DNA of 64,000 nt from Denitrobaculum tricleocarpae (GCF_007004665.1 NZ_ML660053.1:496001-560000); one strand, 5' to 3'; positions 43,684 through 53,053 are shown, counted from the stretch's first letter. Translations and numbers: made by a program. Notes: generated from the sequence alone by a model not told the origin.

Positions 43684-46188
43684 GTGACCTCCCGTGGCGT
43701 GGAAATAGCAGGTTATCTTGTGGCGAGCTCCAGTGTTAAAGCGTTTGGTAGAAAAGAGGACAGGAACCCGCTTCTTGCTCTCTTACTGATCGCGGTTGCC
43801 GCCCTCTCCACGACATGGCTTTCGAGTTACGACGCGCGTGTGTCTTTGCTCAAGCAGCAGGCCACGGGCTCCGGCCCGAAACGGGAGATGTTTCCGGCGA
43901 CGGGGGGCGAGGGCCTGGAAAGGCTATCGGCGTCCTTTAGGACCCCGGAGAAAGATGCGCAAATCCCTGGTTTCGCTGGCCGAGGGAGTGACGTTTTCCT
44001 CTACAAGCCGTTCGATCGAGACGGCGCGATCACAGTTGCCTCGTGGCCCTCTGATTTGGGCAAGGTCAGCGCGGGCGGTCATTTTACCGAGATTGTCCAA
44101 AGGGGTGAGAGCTTTGAGGCAATCGCCGAGGATGAGGCGATCGCAAAAGACCAACGTCTGGTGAGTGAAGCCTCCTTCGAGAAGTCCCCAAAGGATGTGC
44201 CGGCTCGTCACAACGTGAGCTATTTCTTCTGGGGCATTGCCGGACTCCTGCTGTTTTGGGGAATGGGCTGGACTGGCGTGATTCTGCGAAATCTGCACGA
44301 GCGGAATATCCGCGAACAGGAGCTGATGGACACGCAGGCTGAACTGGGCGCGCGCCTGTCCGAACTGCGCGATGCGCGCGAGCGAGTCGAAGCGGAGGCG
44401 ACGGCCCAGGTTATGCTGGCGGAAGAACTCTCGATGGCTCGGGACGAAGCGGACGCGGCGAATAAGGCAAAATCTCAGTTTCTTGCCACCATGAGCCATG
44501 AAATCCGTACGCCTATGAACGGCGTTCTTGGGATGCTTGGTATTTTATCCGATACCGACTTGACGGACGATCAAATGAAGTACACCAGGCTCGCGCGCGA
44601 TTCCGCCGAGAGCCTGCTCTCAATCATCGATGACATCCTTGATTACTCAAAGCTGGAGGAAGGTCGTATCGATCTGGAAGAGGTCGACTACAGCCCCGAA
44701 CAAGTGATTGATGGGGTGGTTTCACTGCTCTCATCGAAAGCCAATGATGTCGGGCTCAGCCTCTCCACGGAAGGAACGGACGAACTTCCGACCTGGTTGC
44801 GGGGTGACCCGACCCGGGTCAGGCAGATTCTCTTCAACCTCATCGGTAATGCGGTCAAGTTTACCGAGCGGGGTGGTGTGCGGGTTATTGCCAGCCACAA
44901 GATGCTGCCTGACAATGAGATCGAGGTCAGGGTTGACGTCAAGGACACCGGTGTCGGAATCGCGCCCGAGTCACAGGAGAAACTCTTCAAACGCTTTTCT
45001 CAGGCCGACAGTTCGACAACGCGTCGGTTCGGAGGCAGCGGCCTCGGATTGGTCATCTGCCGGCAGCTTGCTCAGCTCATGCATGGTGGCGTCGGCCTTT
45101 ACAGTGAAGTCGGTAAGGGCAGCACCTTCTGGTTTACAATACGCTGTCCGCTCGGTGAGGCGCCTGTTCAGCAACTGCGGAGCGGCTTTGGGATGGAAAG
45201 CAGCGAAAGCCAGCTCAAGCTGAAAATTCTGGTCGCAGAAGACAATGCGGTGAACCAGCTTGTCGCGAAAACGATTCTGACCAAAGCCGGTCACGACGTC
45301 GCTGTTGTCGAGAACGGGTTCGAGGCCGTTGCCGCTGTTAGGGAGAACGCCTTCGACGTTGTCTTGATGGATATCCAGATGCCTGAGATGGACGGACCGA
45401 TGGCGACAAAGGAAATTCGCGGCCTCCCGGCGCCTCTGTCGGAGATCAAAATCGTTGCCTTGACCGCCAATGCCATGGCAGGCCATCGCGAGGAATATCT
45501 GGCAGCCGGGATGGACGACTACGTCACCAAGCCGATTGATCCGCGGCAGCTGTTTGCCGCATTGGTAAGGGTCACAAAGGACCGGCAGCCAAAGAGCCCT
45601 GACGTCGACCCTTCCGAGGAAGCGATATCAGACAAAAAGCCGCCTCACGCAGTGGCACCGAAAGCTGCCGACCAAGGTGATGTGCCGGCACCGGTCAGCG
45701 GCCGCGAGATTGAAACAGAAGATCCGGCTGAGCCCGCAATCGTTGAGCGCGAGGTCGCACCAGTTGCCGCGCGTTCCTCTGATAATGACACTCTATCTGA
45801 CACTGACACTGACACTGCAAATGAAGAAAGCGAGAGCAACGTGACGAGCTTACTTCCTTTATTCGATCGAGAAAAATTTGACGAGCTGCGTGATGCGCTC
45901 GGCGACGACGGCTTGCAGGAAGCTCTTGGTTTTGTTCCCACCGAAGCAGCGAAATCCCTAGCCGAAATCAAAAACTCGATTGCCGCCGGTGATTTGGAGA
46001 CGGCCCAACGCGCGGCGCACAGCATCAAGGGGATGGCCAGTAACTTCGGTGCCGTGCGCCTGCAAAACGTGGCGCGCGAGATCGAAACGGAAAGTCCCGA
46101 CATCGAGACTGTGACGCAAAAACTCGCGGATCTCGAAGACACCCTGACTCAGACCCAGTTGGAGATCGATCAGCTGAAATCGGCTTGA
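43684..46188 (+). CDS. Hybrid sensor histidine kinase with receiver and Hpt domains
   Basis: An 834-residue inner-membrane kinase from a GTG at 43684. A first helix (about 29-48), a periplasmic sensor region of about 130 residues with no recognised family, and a second helix (180-203) precede a coiled coil (205-262). The kinase has phosphoacceptor His272 in MSHEIRTPMNG and N, G1 and G2 boxes (FNLIGNAVKF, DTGVGI, GGSGLGL). The receiver (513-632) has phosphoacceptor Asp563 and Lys616. An acidic linker with a DTDTDT run leads to an Hpt domain with His779 (AAHSIKGMASNFGA). The protein is a complete phosphorelay minus its output. The receiver-GGDEF protein downstream is the likely recipient. Confidence 0.93.
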   Translation: MTSRGVEIAGYLVASSSVKAFGRKEDRNPLLALLLIAVAALSTTWLSSYDARVSLLKQQATGSGPKREMFPATGGEGLERLSASFRTPEKDAQIPGFAGRGSDVFLYKPFDRDGAITVASWPSDLGKVSAGGHFTEIVQRGESFEAIAEDEAIAKDQRLVSEASFEKSPKDVPARHNVSYFFWGIAGLLLFWGMGWTGVILRNLHERNIREQELMDTQAELGARLSELRDARERVEAEATAQVMLAEELSMARDEADAANKAKSQFLATMSHEIRTPMNGVLGMLGILSDTDLTDDQMKYTRLARDSAESLLSIIDDILDYSKLEEGRIDLEEVDYSPEQVIDGVVSLLSSKANDVGLSLSTEGTDELPTWLRGDPTRVRQILFNLIGNAVKFTERGGVRVIASHKMLPDNEIEVRVDVKDTGVGIAPESQEKLFKRFSQADSSTTRRFGGSGLGLVICRQLAQLMHGGVGLYSEVGKGSTFWFTIRCPLGEAPVQQLRSGFGMESSESQLKLKILVAEDNAVNQLVAKTILTKAGHDVAVVENGFEAVAAVRENAFDVVLMDIQMPEMDGPMATKEIRGLPAPLSEIKIVALTANAMAGHREEYLAAGMDDYVTKPIDPRQLFAALVRVTKDRQPKSPDVDPSEEAISDKKPPHAVAPKAADQGDVPAPVSGREIETEDPAEPAIVEREVAPVAARSSDNDTLSDTDTDTANEESESNVTSLLPLFDREKFDELRDALGDDGLQEALGFVPTEAAKSLAEIKNSIAAGDLETAQRAAHSIKGMASNFGAVRLQNVAREIETESPDIETVTQKLADLEDTLTQTQLEIDQLKSA

Positions 46189-46206
46189 ATTGACAACAAG
46201 TTTCTC

Positions 46207-46234
46207 TCTGACGTTGTTGTTCTGACGTTGTTGT
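46207..46234 (+). repeat. Perfect 14-bp tandem repeat before the diguanylate-cyclase start
   Basis: TCTGACGTTGTTGT occurs twice back to back, 15 bases before the next ATG. Both copies contain TTGTTGT, which can pair with ACAACAA at 46193-46199, right after the kinase stop codon. Two mutually exclusive hairpins could therefore form near the ribosome site. Confidence 0.6.
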
Positions 46235-46248
46235 AAAGTAGAAAGCGC

Positions 46249-47202
46249 ATGAAAAAGATTGCCATTGTTGATGACGTACTGCCGAACGCGCTCTTGCTGA
46301 AGGGTTACGCGAAGCGTTTGGACGATGTCGAAGCGGTGACTTTTACGGATCCTGTTGAAGCCCTCGAGTGGTGCGCGGAAAATGTCCCGGATCTGGTGAT
46401 GCTGGATTATCTCATGCCGGAAATGGACGGCACCGAGTTCCTGAACCGCTTCCGTGAGTTTGAGACCCTGCGTGACATTCCGGTTGTTGTCATTACGGCT
46501 GCAGAGCAGAAAGAGGCGCTTTACTCGGCTCTGCAGGCGGGCGCAAACGACTTTTTGCGCAAGCCGGTCGATGATCTTGAGCTGATCGCACGCGCCAACA
46601 ATATGCTCCAATTGCGGGCACGGCAGCTCGAGCTGGCCGAAGCCAACGAACGCCTGCTCGTGCTGGCAACCACGGACTCGCTGACCGGCCTCGCCAATCG
46701 CCGGCACTTTCTTGATAAACTCCGCGATGAGCTCAGTCGCACGCAAAGATACGGTCGGCCCTTGTCAGTGGCGATGGTTGATGCAGACCACTTTAAAGCC
46801 GTCAATGATACCTATGGCCACGAGGTTGGCGACCGTGTGCTGCAGCAGCTTTCAAGTCTGATGTCTCAGGAGGTCAGGGATGTCGATTGCGTTGGCCGTC
46901 TTGGCGGTGAGGAGTTCGCGATCTTATTGCCCGAGACCAGTGTCGAGGGCGCAAAGGTCTTTTGCGAACGTTTGCTCAAGAAGATTCGTGCGGCTGAGAT
47001 CGATCTTGATGAGAAGCTTCTGCACTACACGGTGAGTATTGGCCTGACCGAAGTCTGCAAGGGTGAAACCAAGCCGGACGTCATTCTGAACCGGGCGGAT
47101 GAGGCTCTCTATGTTGCCAAGGAGAGCGGCCGGGATCGCGTCGCCATTCACGAAATGCGATGCGAAGAGTTCCACGCTTTGACGCAGACCGTAATGACTT
47201 AG
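46249..47202 (+). CDS. Receiver-GGDEF diguanylate cyclase (PleD-like, single receiver)
   Basis: A 317-residue response regulator that should make cyclic-di-GMP from GTP. Receiver domain 1-120 with Asp53 as phosphoacceptor (LDYLMPEMD), Asp8-Asp9 and Lys105. GGDEF domain 140-300 with the active-site GGEEF at 219-223 and an allosteric product-inhibition motif RDVD at 210-213, so the enzyme should be both active and self-limiting. It lies 60 bases after the hybrid kinase and its receiver is the natural target of the kinase Hpt. The upstream tandem repeat may control translation. Confidence 0.94.
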   Translation: MKKIAIVDDVLPNALLLKGYAKRLDDVEAVTFTDPVEALEWCAENVPDLVMLDYLMPEMDGTEFLNRFREFETLRDIPVVVITAAEQKEALYSALQAGANDFLRKPVDDLELIARANNMLQLRARQLELAEANERLLVLATTDSLTGLANRRHFLDKLRDELSRTQRYGRPLSVAMVDADHFKAVNDTYGHEVGDRVLQQLSSLMSQEVRDVDCVGRLGGEEFAILLPETSVEGAKVFCERLLKKIRAAEIDLDEKLLHYTVSIGLTEVCKGETKPDVILNRADEALYVAKESGRDRVAIHEMRCEEFHALTQTVMT

Positions 47203-47289
47203 GACCTGTTGAGGTTCAAGCCAACGACGTAGCCCGCACGCTATGATACCTGCCGGGCGTTTACGATCCGATCCGGAACAGGAGCTGTG

Positions 47290-48345
47290 TCAGGCTGCTG
47301 ATGAAGCCAGTGATACTCTCTGAAAGCGTTCCTCCGCGAGACGGTCTGCGGCCTGGAAGGTTGGAACGCCTGAAGCTGCGGAGCGCTTGAAGATCTCGGT
47401 CAGGGTGTCGTGAATCTTCGCCACATGGGCGAAGGCTCTTTCCTGATCGTAGGCCGGTCCTTCGTGGCTGATGTTGATGACGCCGCCGGCGTTGATGACG
47501 TAATCGGGCGCATAGAGGATACCGCGCTTGTGCAGCTCTGTTCCGTGACGGGGCTCCGCAAGCTGATTGTTGGAGGATCCGGCTACGATCGGTGTCTGAA
47601 GGACTTTCAGGGTCTCGTCATTGATGACGGCGCCAAGAGCGCAGGGGGCAAAAACATCGGCCTCGACGCCATAGATTGCATCCGGCGCCACCGCCACCGC
47701 GCCGAAGCTCTTCACCGCCCTGGCGACCGCGACCTGGTCAATGTCCGTAACAATCAGCTTTGCGCCGTCATCAGCCAGGTATTTGCAGAGGTTCCATCCG
47801 ACACTGCCCAGGCCCTGCACGGCAACGGTTATGCCCGAGACCGAGGCCCGGTTCAGGCGCTGCGCGACGGCTGCGCGGATGCCCATATAGACACCGTAGG
47901 CCGTTGACGGGGAAGGGTCGCCTGCACCGCGCTCGGGCGTTCCGGCGACGAACTCGGTCTCCTGTGCCATCGTCTGGACGTCGGCGACCGAAATGCCGAC
48001 GTCTTCCGCGATCGAGTAGCGTCCGCCCAGGCTGTCGACGAAACGTCCCATCGCGCGGAACAGCGCTTCCGATTTCATCGTTTTGGCATCACCGATGATC
48101 ACCGATTTGCCGCCGCCCATGTCCAGGCCGGCCAGCGCCGACTTGTACGTCATTCCGCGCGACAGGCGCAAAGCGTCGGTCAAAGCCTCGTCGTCGCTCT
48201 CATAGGGCCACATCCGGCAGCCGCCGAGGGCAGGGCCGCGATTTGTGTTGTGGATGGCGATGATGGCTTTCAGACCGCTTTCCGTGTCGTTGCAGAAAGC
48301 GATTTCCTCGTGTCCGTCGAACTCGGGGTGCGAAAAGGGAGTCAT
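47290..48345 (-). CDS. Leucine/valine-dehydrogenase-like amino-acid dehydrogenase
   Basis: A 351-residue NAD-dependent enzyme of the Glu/Leu/Phe/Val dehydrogenase family, reversibly converting a branched-chain or aromatic amino acid to its 2-oxo acid. Lys68 ([11 protein letters not shown]) and catalytic Lys80 (MGGGKSVI) match the substrate-carboxylate and catalytic lysines of Bacillus leucine dehydrogenase. The Rossmann motif is QGLGSVG. The length and the [15 protein letters not shown] region fit the leucine-dehydrogenase branch. It is a single gene, convergent with the diguanylate-cyclase gene and behind an AT-rich upstream region. Confidence 0.92.
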   Translation of the reverse strand: MTPFSHPEFDGHEEIAFCNDTESGLKAIIAIHNTNRGPALGGCRMWPYESDDEALTDALRLSRGMTYKSALAGLDMGGGKSVIIGDAKTMKSEALFRAMGRFVDSLGGRYSIAEDVGISVADVQTMAQETEFVAGTPERGAGDPSPSTAYGVYMGIRAAVAQRLNRASVSGITVAVQGLGSVGWNLCKYLADDGAKLIVTDIDQVAVARAVKSFGAVAVAPDAIYGVEADVFAPCALGAVINDETLKVLQTPIVAGSSNNQLAEPRHGTELHKRGILYAPDYVINAGGVINISHEGPAYDQERAFAHVAKIHDTLTEIFKRSAASGVPTFQAADRLAEERFQRVSLASSAA

Positions 48346-48702
48346 GGCATTCCTGTTCAGCTAGATTCTGTCCAAGCGCGGGCTTTCTTCGCGGCTCGCT
48401 TGAAATTATCTGTCGGCTGTTTCCGACCGTAGCAGCATTTCAAACATCCCTGTTCGATTGCTCCCATATTAAGTGTTATGTGTTAAAATTCTCTCTTCAA
48501 TAAAAAAATATCGATAAGAAACATATAGTTATTATGTATGTCATCATTGATGATTCAGTTTTCAGAAATGATTTTAGAGTGTTGTTGGTAGAAAGATTGT
48601 TTCTGAGAGACAGGTTGAAAATATTTAGTGTGCGGTGCGGAAATTCACTTCGCATGATCGAAGTAAAAAGAAATTCAGGCAGCCAAAAATAAAGAACGGT
48701 AT
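48346..48702. other. AT-rich island upstream of the leucine-dehydrogenase-like gene
   Basis: The stretch from about 48465 to 48702 is strikingly AT-rich compared with the surrounding GC-rich sequence. It contains short open frames on both strands (48534-48692 plus, 48497-48736 minus) without family features or a ribosome site. It may be a strong promoter region, or a relic of acquired DNA. Confidence 0.45.
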
Positions 48703-48748
48703 TTGTGAAAAAGAAAAGCGGCGGAAGCGTTCTCACGCCCTCCGCCGC
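48703..48748 (-). terminator. Rho-independent terminator of the alcohol-dehydrogenase operon
   Basis: On the minus strand, GCGGCGGA then GGCGT pairs with ACGC then TCCGCCGC (stem of about 12 bp, loop of four, one bulge), followed by TTTTCTTTTTC. It lies about 60 bases after the iron-alcohol-dehydrogenase stop. This is the clearest intrinsic terminator in the window and marks the 3' end of the long minus-strand run. Confidence 0.88.
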
Positions 48749-48806
48749 TGATGGTGTGTTGAAATATTATTTCGCGAATCTTCCCGTTGTCGGGACGGGC
48801 TGAAGG

Positions 48807-50003
48807 TTACAGCTCACCTGCGATGGCGGATTCCAACATCTTCTTCAATGCCGGTACTTCCAGCGGGATCGGGTTCCCTGGAGCGGTCGGGTCGACAGCA
48901 GCCATCTCGGCAATTTCATCGATCCGGTCCGTACCGACGCCGATTTCGGAGAGGGCGTGCGGGATACTCAAGTCACTGCGCATTTTCAAGACCCAGGCCA
49001 TAAAGCTGTCGAACGAGGGGTCCGGCAATTCCAGCCAGGCGGCCAGGCGCGCAATCTTGATTTCGATCGCCGAGCGATTGAACTTCAGGACGTAGGGCAT
49101 GACCACCGCGTTGGTCAGGCCGTGGTGAGTGTCATAGAGAGCACCGATCGGGTGGCTGAGCGAATGAATAGCGCCGAGGCCCTTCTGAAACGCGGTGGCG
49201 CCCATGCTGGCGGCCGAGAGCATGTGTGCACGGGCTTCGATGTTGCTGCCCTCGGCGACGGCGGTCGGCAACCAGTCTTTGACCAGCCGCATGCCCTCGA
49301 CGGCGATACCCTCCGCCATGGGGTGATATCCCGGCGCGCAGTAGGCTTCCAGGCAGTGTGCCAGGGCGTCCATGCCCGTCGCGGCGGTAATATGCGGCGG
49401 CAGGCCGACGGTTAACTCGGGATCGGAGATCACCACGCCGGGCAGGAATTTGGGATGGAAGATGACCTTTTTCGTGTGAGTCGCCTCGTCCAGGATGACT
49501 GAAGCGCGTCCGACTTCAGATCCGGTACCGGCTGTGGTCGGGACGGCCACGATAGGTGCGATTTTCTCACTGTCCGCCCGCTTCCAGTTGTCACCGACAT
49601 CTTCGAAGTCCCAGATCGGAAGGCTCTGGCCTGCCATGAAAGCGATCGCCTTGGCGGCGTCAAGGCCGCTGCCGCCACCCCAGGCGATGACGCCATCATG
49701 GTTGCCGGATTTGAAGGCCGCGACACCATCTTCGACGTTCTTGCCGATGGGATTGGGTTTTACGTCGCTGAAGAGTCCCGTGGGTAGGTCGTCCGCGGCG
49801 TTTGCCGCGATGGCATCGGTCACCATGGGTAAAGCTGCCAGTCCCGGATCGGTGACAAGCAGCGGGTTGCTCATGCCGAGGCTCCGGCAGGCTGCGGCGA
49901 GAGTCTTGATCCGGCCCGGACCGAAAAGAATTTGTGTTGGATAGCTCCAATTGGCTTTGAAGCTTGTGATGCTGTCGCTCATGGCTCGATCGCTCTTAAT
50001 CAT
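48807..50003 (-). CDS. Iron-containing alcohol dehydrogenase
   Basis: A 398-residue group III (iron-dependent) alcohol dehydrogenase. The cofactor-binding GVIAWGGGSGLDAAKAIA and the metal-ligand segments MDALAHCLEAYCAPGYHPMA and AIHSLSHPIGALYDTHHGLTNAVVMP are intact. ATG at 50003 has AGGGAC upstream; ATG at 49982 is possible. It follows the aldehyde dehydrogenase by 57 bases, so the two probably oxidise an alcohol to an acid in sequence. The substrate could be an amino alcohol or a gamma-glutamyl derivative, given the upstream genes. Confidence 0.92.
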   Translation of the reverse strand: MIKSDRAMSDSITSFKANWSYPTQILFGPGRIKTLAAACRSLGMSNPLLVTDPGLAALPMVTDAIAANAADDLPTGLFSDVKPNPIGKNVEDGVAAFKSGNHDGVIAWGGGSGLDAAKAIAFMAGQSLPIWDFEDVGDNWKRADSEKIAPIVAVPTTAGTGSEVGRASVILDEATHTKKVIFHPKFLPGVVISDPELTVGLPPHITAATGMDALAHCLEAYCAPGYHPMAEGIAVEGMRLVKDWLPTAVAEGSNIEARAHMLSAASMGATAFQKGLGAIHSLSHPIGALYDTHHGLTNAVVMPYVLKFNRSAIEIKIARLAAWLELPDPSFDSFMAWVLKMRSDLSIPHALSEIGVGTDRIDEIAEMAAVDPTAPGNPIPLEVPALKKMLESAIAGEL

Positions 50004-50060
50004 GGCCGCGTCCCTGCTATTTCGGGTCGGGCGCTCAGTTGAGGTGTTTTCTGTGGTCTT

Positions 50061-51452
50061 TTAAACGGCTGTACGGAGATGAAAGGACTTGGGTCGGGTG
50101 AGCTGTTCGAACCCGACCTGAGAGAGGCTGCAGCCGCGTCCCGAGTCTTTCACGCCGGTCCAGGCCAGCGCGGGGTCGAGATAGTCGCAGCGGTTCATGA
50201 ACCAGGTCCCGGTTTCAATCCGGTCGCCGATCTCGAGCGCCGCATCTTGATCCTGCGTCCAGATGGATGCCGTCAAGCCGAAGTCACTGTCATTCATGAG
50301 GCCGATGGCTTCTTCGTCCGAGGCGACTTTCATCAAACCGACGACTGGGCCGAAGCTCTCCTCGGTCATCACCCGCATGTCGTGATTCACATCGCACAGT
50401 ACCTGCGGCGCGAGATAGGGCGTGCCCGCCTGGTCCATCGCAAAAATCGAGCTGTCGATCAACGCCTGTGCGCCCTGCGCGACAGCTTCTGCGCTTTGAC
50501 CGCGCACGAAATCGGCGGCTGAGGCCTTCACCATTGGCCCGAGGTTGGTCTCGGTCTCGAGCGGATTGCCCAGTCGGTATCCGCGGACCAACTCGGCATA
50601 GCCTTCGACAAAGTCGTCGTAGACGTCCGAATGCACGTAGATCCGTTCAATGCCGCAGCAGGACTGACCGCTGTTAAACATAGCCCCATCGACGAGGGTT
50701 TCGATCGCATGCTCCAGCTTGACGTCGGGCCGGACATAGGCCGGGTCCTTGCCGCCGAGTTCGAGACCCATTCCGATAAAGCGCTTTGCGCCGGCCGTCT
50801 GAACGGCGCGGCCGGCGTTAACGGACCCAGTGAAGGAGACAAAGTCGATACCGTCGCTGCCGATCAGCTTCAGTGCATCCTCGTGACCAAGGTGCAGAAA
50901 CTGAAAGACACCGTCCGGCAGGCCGGCTGTCGCAAAAGCCTCGGCAAAGCGTTCGGCGCAGAGCGGCGTCTGGGCGGAATGCTTCAGAATGACCGCATTG
51001 CCCGCCAGCAGAGCAGGGATCACTGAATTCACGGCGGTCAGATATGGAAAGTTCCAGGGGGCGACAACAAAGACCACACCCAGAGGATCGCGGCGAATGA
51101 AACGGGTAAAGCCGTCCTTGGGCTCCACGGCAAGATCGGCGAGGGCGCCCGGGGCAATCTTGATCATGTGCCGTGCCCGCTCCTCAAAGCCCGCGACTTC
51201 GCCGGGCCCCTGAGATATCGGGCGTCCCATCTGCCAGGTGATTTCCTCGGCAATTGCGTCACGCCTGGCCACGAAGGCATCGACCGCCTTGGTCAGCAGA
51301 GCCTGCCGCTCCGCCAGTGGCGTGGATCGCCAAGCCGCCTGGACGTCTTGGGCCTTTGCCAGTGCTGCCGCTATCTCACTGGCTTTTGCCAGCGGGCGCT
51401 CCACGTAGATGCTGCCGTCAACCGGCGAGACACACTTAAGGCTATCGACCAT
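50061..51452 (-). CDS. NAD(P)-dependent aldehyde dehydrogenase
   Basis: A 463-residue aldehyde dehydrogenase. Active-site Asn134 (APWNFP), Glu231 (MGLELGGKDP) and nucleophile Cys265 (FNSGQSCC) are all present. The CCGIERIYVHSDVYDDF region and the short C terminus are of the succinate-semialdehyde/glycolaldehyde-like branch. I start it at ATG 51452, which has AGGGGAA upstream; the frame opens six codons earlier at a TTG. It is followed by the iron alcohol dehydrogenase. Confidence 0.94.
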   Translation of the reverse strand: MVDSLKCVSPVDGSIYVERPLAKASEIAAALAKAQDVQAAWRSTPLAERQALLTKAVDAFVARRDAIAEEITWQMGRPISQGPGEVAGFEERARHMIKIAPGALADLAVEPKDGFTRFIRRDPLGVVFVVAPWNFPYLTAVNSVIPALLAGNAVILKHSAQTPLCAERFAEAFATAGLPDGVFQFLHLGHEDALKLIGSDGIDFVSFTGSVNAGRAVQTAGAKRFIGMGLELGGKDPAYVRPDVKLEHAIETLVDGAMFNSGQSCCGIERIYVHSDVYDDFVEGYAELVRGYRLGNPLETETNLGPMVKASAADFVRGQSAEAVAQGAQALIDSSIFAMDQAGTPYLAPQVLCDVNHDMRVMTEESFGPVVGLMKVASDEEAIGLMNDSDFGLTASIWTQDQDAALEIGDRIETGTWFMNRCDYLDPALAWTGVKDSGRGCSLSQVGFEQLTRPKSFHLRTAV

Positions 51453-51567
51453 AATTCCCCTAACTCCCAAAAATGCGGAGTGACTTTATAGGGGCGTGGC
51501 GAGATGCTGCAAGGAGAGTTGTGAGTGGTCGCTCTTGCGCTGGAAACTGTGGCCCGGAAGCTGCTCT

Positions 51568-52008
51568 TTATTTGCCGCCGGGCGCAATGCCGAGCTCGGC
51601 CAAAAGCTCTGCTTCTGTGACACGGGGGCGGTCATCCCCGAAGTCGTAACGTTCCGGTTGTGCGTCGACGTAAATGTGACGGCCCAGTTTCAAATCATCG
51701 GCAGAATCAAAGCTTTCTGCCGAAACGATGGTCATGGCGTCCGGGGTTTCCGCCAGGCGCCAGAAGAGACTGCTGCCGCAGCGTGCGCAAAACCCGCGCT
51801 GAGCCCAATCTGTACCCTGGTACCAGGCCAGACCTTCCTGATTCGTGAAGATGGGCGCACCGGGGCATTGAACGGCCATGAGCGGACCGGCGCTCCATTT
51901 TCGGCACATTCCGCAATGGCATATACTGAACACGGCCTCCGGAACGGCAATCTCGAACCTGACCGCGTTGCAGAGGCAGCCGCCGCTGCGTTGCTGATCC
52001 GTCGCCAT
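51568..52008 (-). CDS. GFA family protein (second copy)
   Basis: A 146-residue GFA-fold protein with the Cys-rich zinc motifs GGCLCNA (Cys11, Cys13), ICHCGMCRKWSAG (Cys30, Cys32, Cys35) and GFCARCGSSLFWR. It is only distantly similar to the copy at 10688. ATG at 52008 has GGGAGAAG upstream, and the longer frame is out of context. It lies between the SUMF1-like gene and the aldehyde dehydrogenase on the same strand. Activity unknown. Confidence 0.87.
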   Translation of the reverse strand: MATDQQRSGGCLCNAVRFEIAVPEAVFSICHCGMCRKWSAGPLMAVQCPGAPIFTNQEGLAWYQGTDWAQRGFCARCGSSLFWRLAETPDAMTIVSAESFDSADDLKLGRHIYVDAQPERYDFGDDRPRVTEAELLAELGIAPGGK

Positions 52009-52102
52009 GGCACTTCTCCCTGTTGTCCCGCCAGAACGCCAGCAGGAATTATGCCTGAGCGGGCAGGGGACGCAAGGTCGACGGTTGCTTCGGTGATTGT
52101 TG

Positions 52103-53053
52103 TTACTTGGTGATAGCTGCGCCGGCCGTAGCGGTTTCGCGGCGCTCATCCATCAAGACAGTTCGAGCCAGACGGAAGCCGATATCGTTTCTGCGGACAT
52201 CCTGTTCGGCCCGGCCACGGTTAGCGGCGCGGGTTTGTCCGTAGAAGCTCTTCCAGGAGCCGCCGCGAATGCTGCGGGTTTCGCAGTTCGATTTATCGCG
52301 GGCCGTGCCGTTTGACGGGGCACCCCGATAGCTCGGCAGGTAGCAGTCGGCTGTCCACTCCCAGACATTGCCTAGCATGTCGTGAAGCTTAAACGCGTTC
52401 GGGGGATACTGGCCAACCGGCACGGTCATGTCGGAGCTGCGCGCAGTTTCACTGTAACAGTAACGGCAGTTGCCAATGCCCTGCCCGGAGATGTCGATCG
52501 CGCTCGACTCTGCGCGGGCCGCATACTCCCACTCCGCCTCGCTGAGCAGGCGGTAATCCAGTCCGGTCTTTCTGTTCAGCCAGGATATGTAGTCCTGGGC
52601 GTCGTTCCATGAAACATTCACCAGAGGCCGGAGCGCTTTACCCCAGTTCTCGTCTTCGGGCATGTGACTGCATCCGCCTTCTTCGACGCAGACTGTCCAT
52701 TCCTGGAATGTGACTTCGTACATCCCTACGGCAAAGCCATGGGGGATCGTCACCTCACGTCTGGGTTTTTCGTCGGTTTCTCCCCGCCGTGAGCCCATCT
52801 CGAAGCTTCCAGGCTCAATCACGACCATCTTCGGGCAATCGACGCAGTCTTTCACGACGGTGCCGGATTTATAGACCTTGGGATCGGCGGAAATCGGCTT
52901 TTCCGGCGTCGCCGTGCAGGAGACTGTTACCAGCGCGCCAAAGGATAGGGCCGCAAAACGTAAGCCGAAAGCTCCCAAACCCGTAGTCCGGATCGGTTTC
53001 GAGGCCTCGGAATTGCCGGGTTTTTCCGGTCGAACAGAGGAACGCCTGGGCAT
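52103..53053 (-). CDS. SUMF1/formylglycine-generating-enzyme-fold lipoprotein lacking the catalytic cysteines
   Basis: A 316-residue protein. A hydrophobic segment (about residues 25-45 from this start) ends in VSC, a possible lipobox, so the protein is probably exported and lipidated; the 25-residue basic lead is long, and a TTG at 52978 would give a normal signal peptide. The SUMF1 fold follows: MVVIEPGSFEMGS, RLLSEAEWEYAARAE, LGNVWEWTADCY, IRGGSW and NDIGFRLAR. The two active-site Cys of true formylglycine-generating enzymes are absent in the segment after RGGSW, so it is not expected to modify sulfatases. Function unknown. Confidence 0.85.
   Translation of the reverse strand: MPRRSSVRPEKPGNSEASKPIRTTGLGAFGLRFAALSFGALVTVSCTATPEKPISADPKVYKSGTVVKDCVDCPKMVVIEPGSFEMGSRRGETDEKPRREVTIPHGFAVGMYEVTFQEWTVCVEEGGCSHMPEDENWGKALRPLVNVSWNDAQDYISWLNRKTGLDYRLLSEAEWEYAARAESSAIDISGQGIGNCRYCYSETARSSDMTVPVGQYPPNAFKLHDMLGNVWEWTADCYLPSYRGAPSNGTARDKSNCETRSIRGGSWKSFYGQTRAANRGRAEQDVRRNDIGFRLARTVLMDERRETATAGAAITK

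Noticed and set aside
48497-48736. 79-residue minus-strand frame in the AT-rich island
   Set aside because: It runs through the terminator hairpin and looks like a composition artefact; the same holds for the 52-residue plus-strand frame at 48534-48692.
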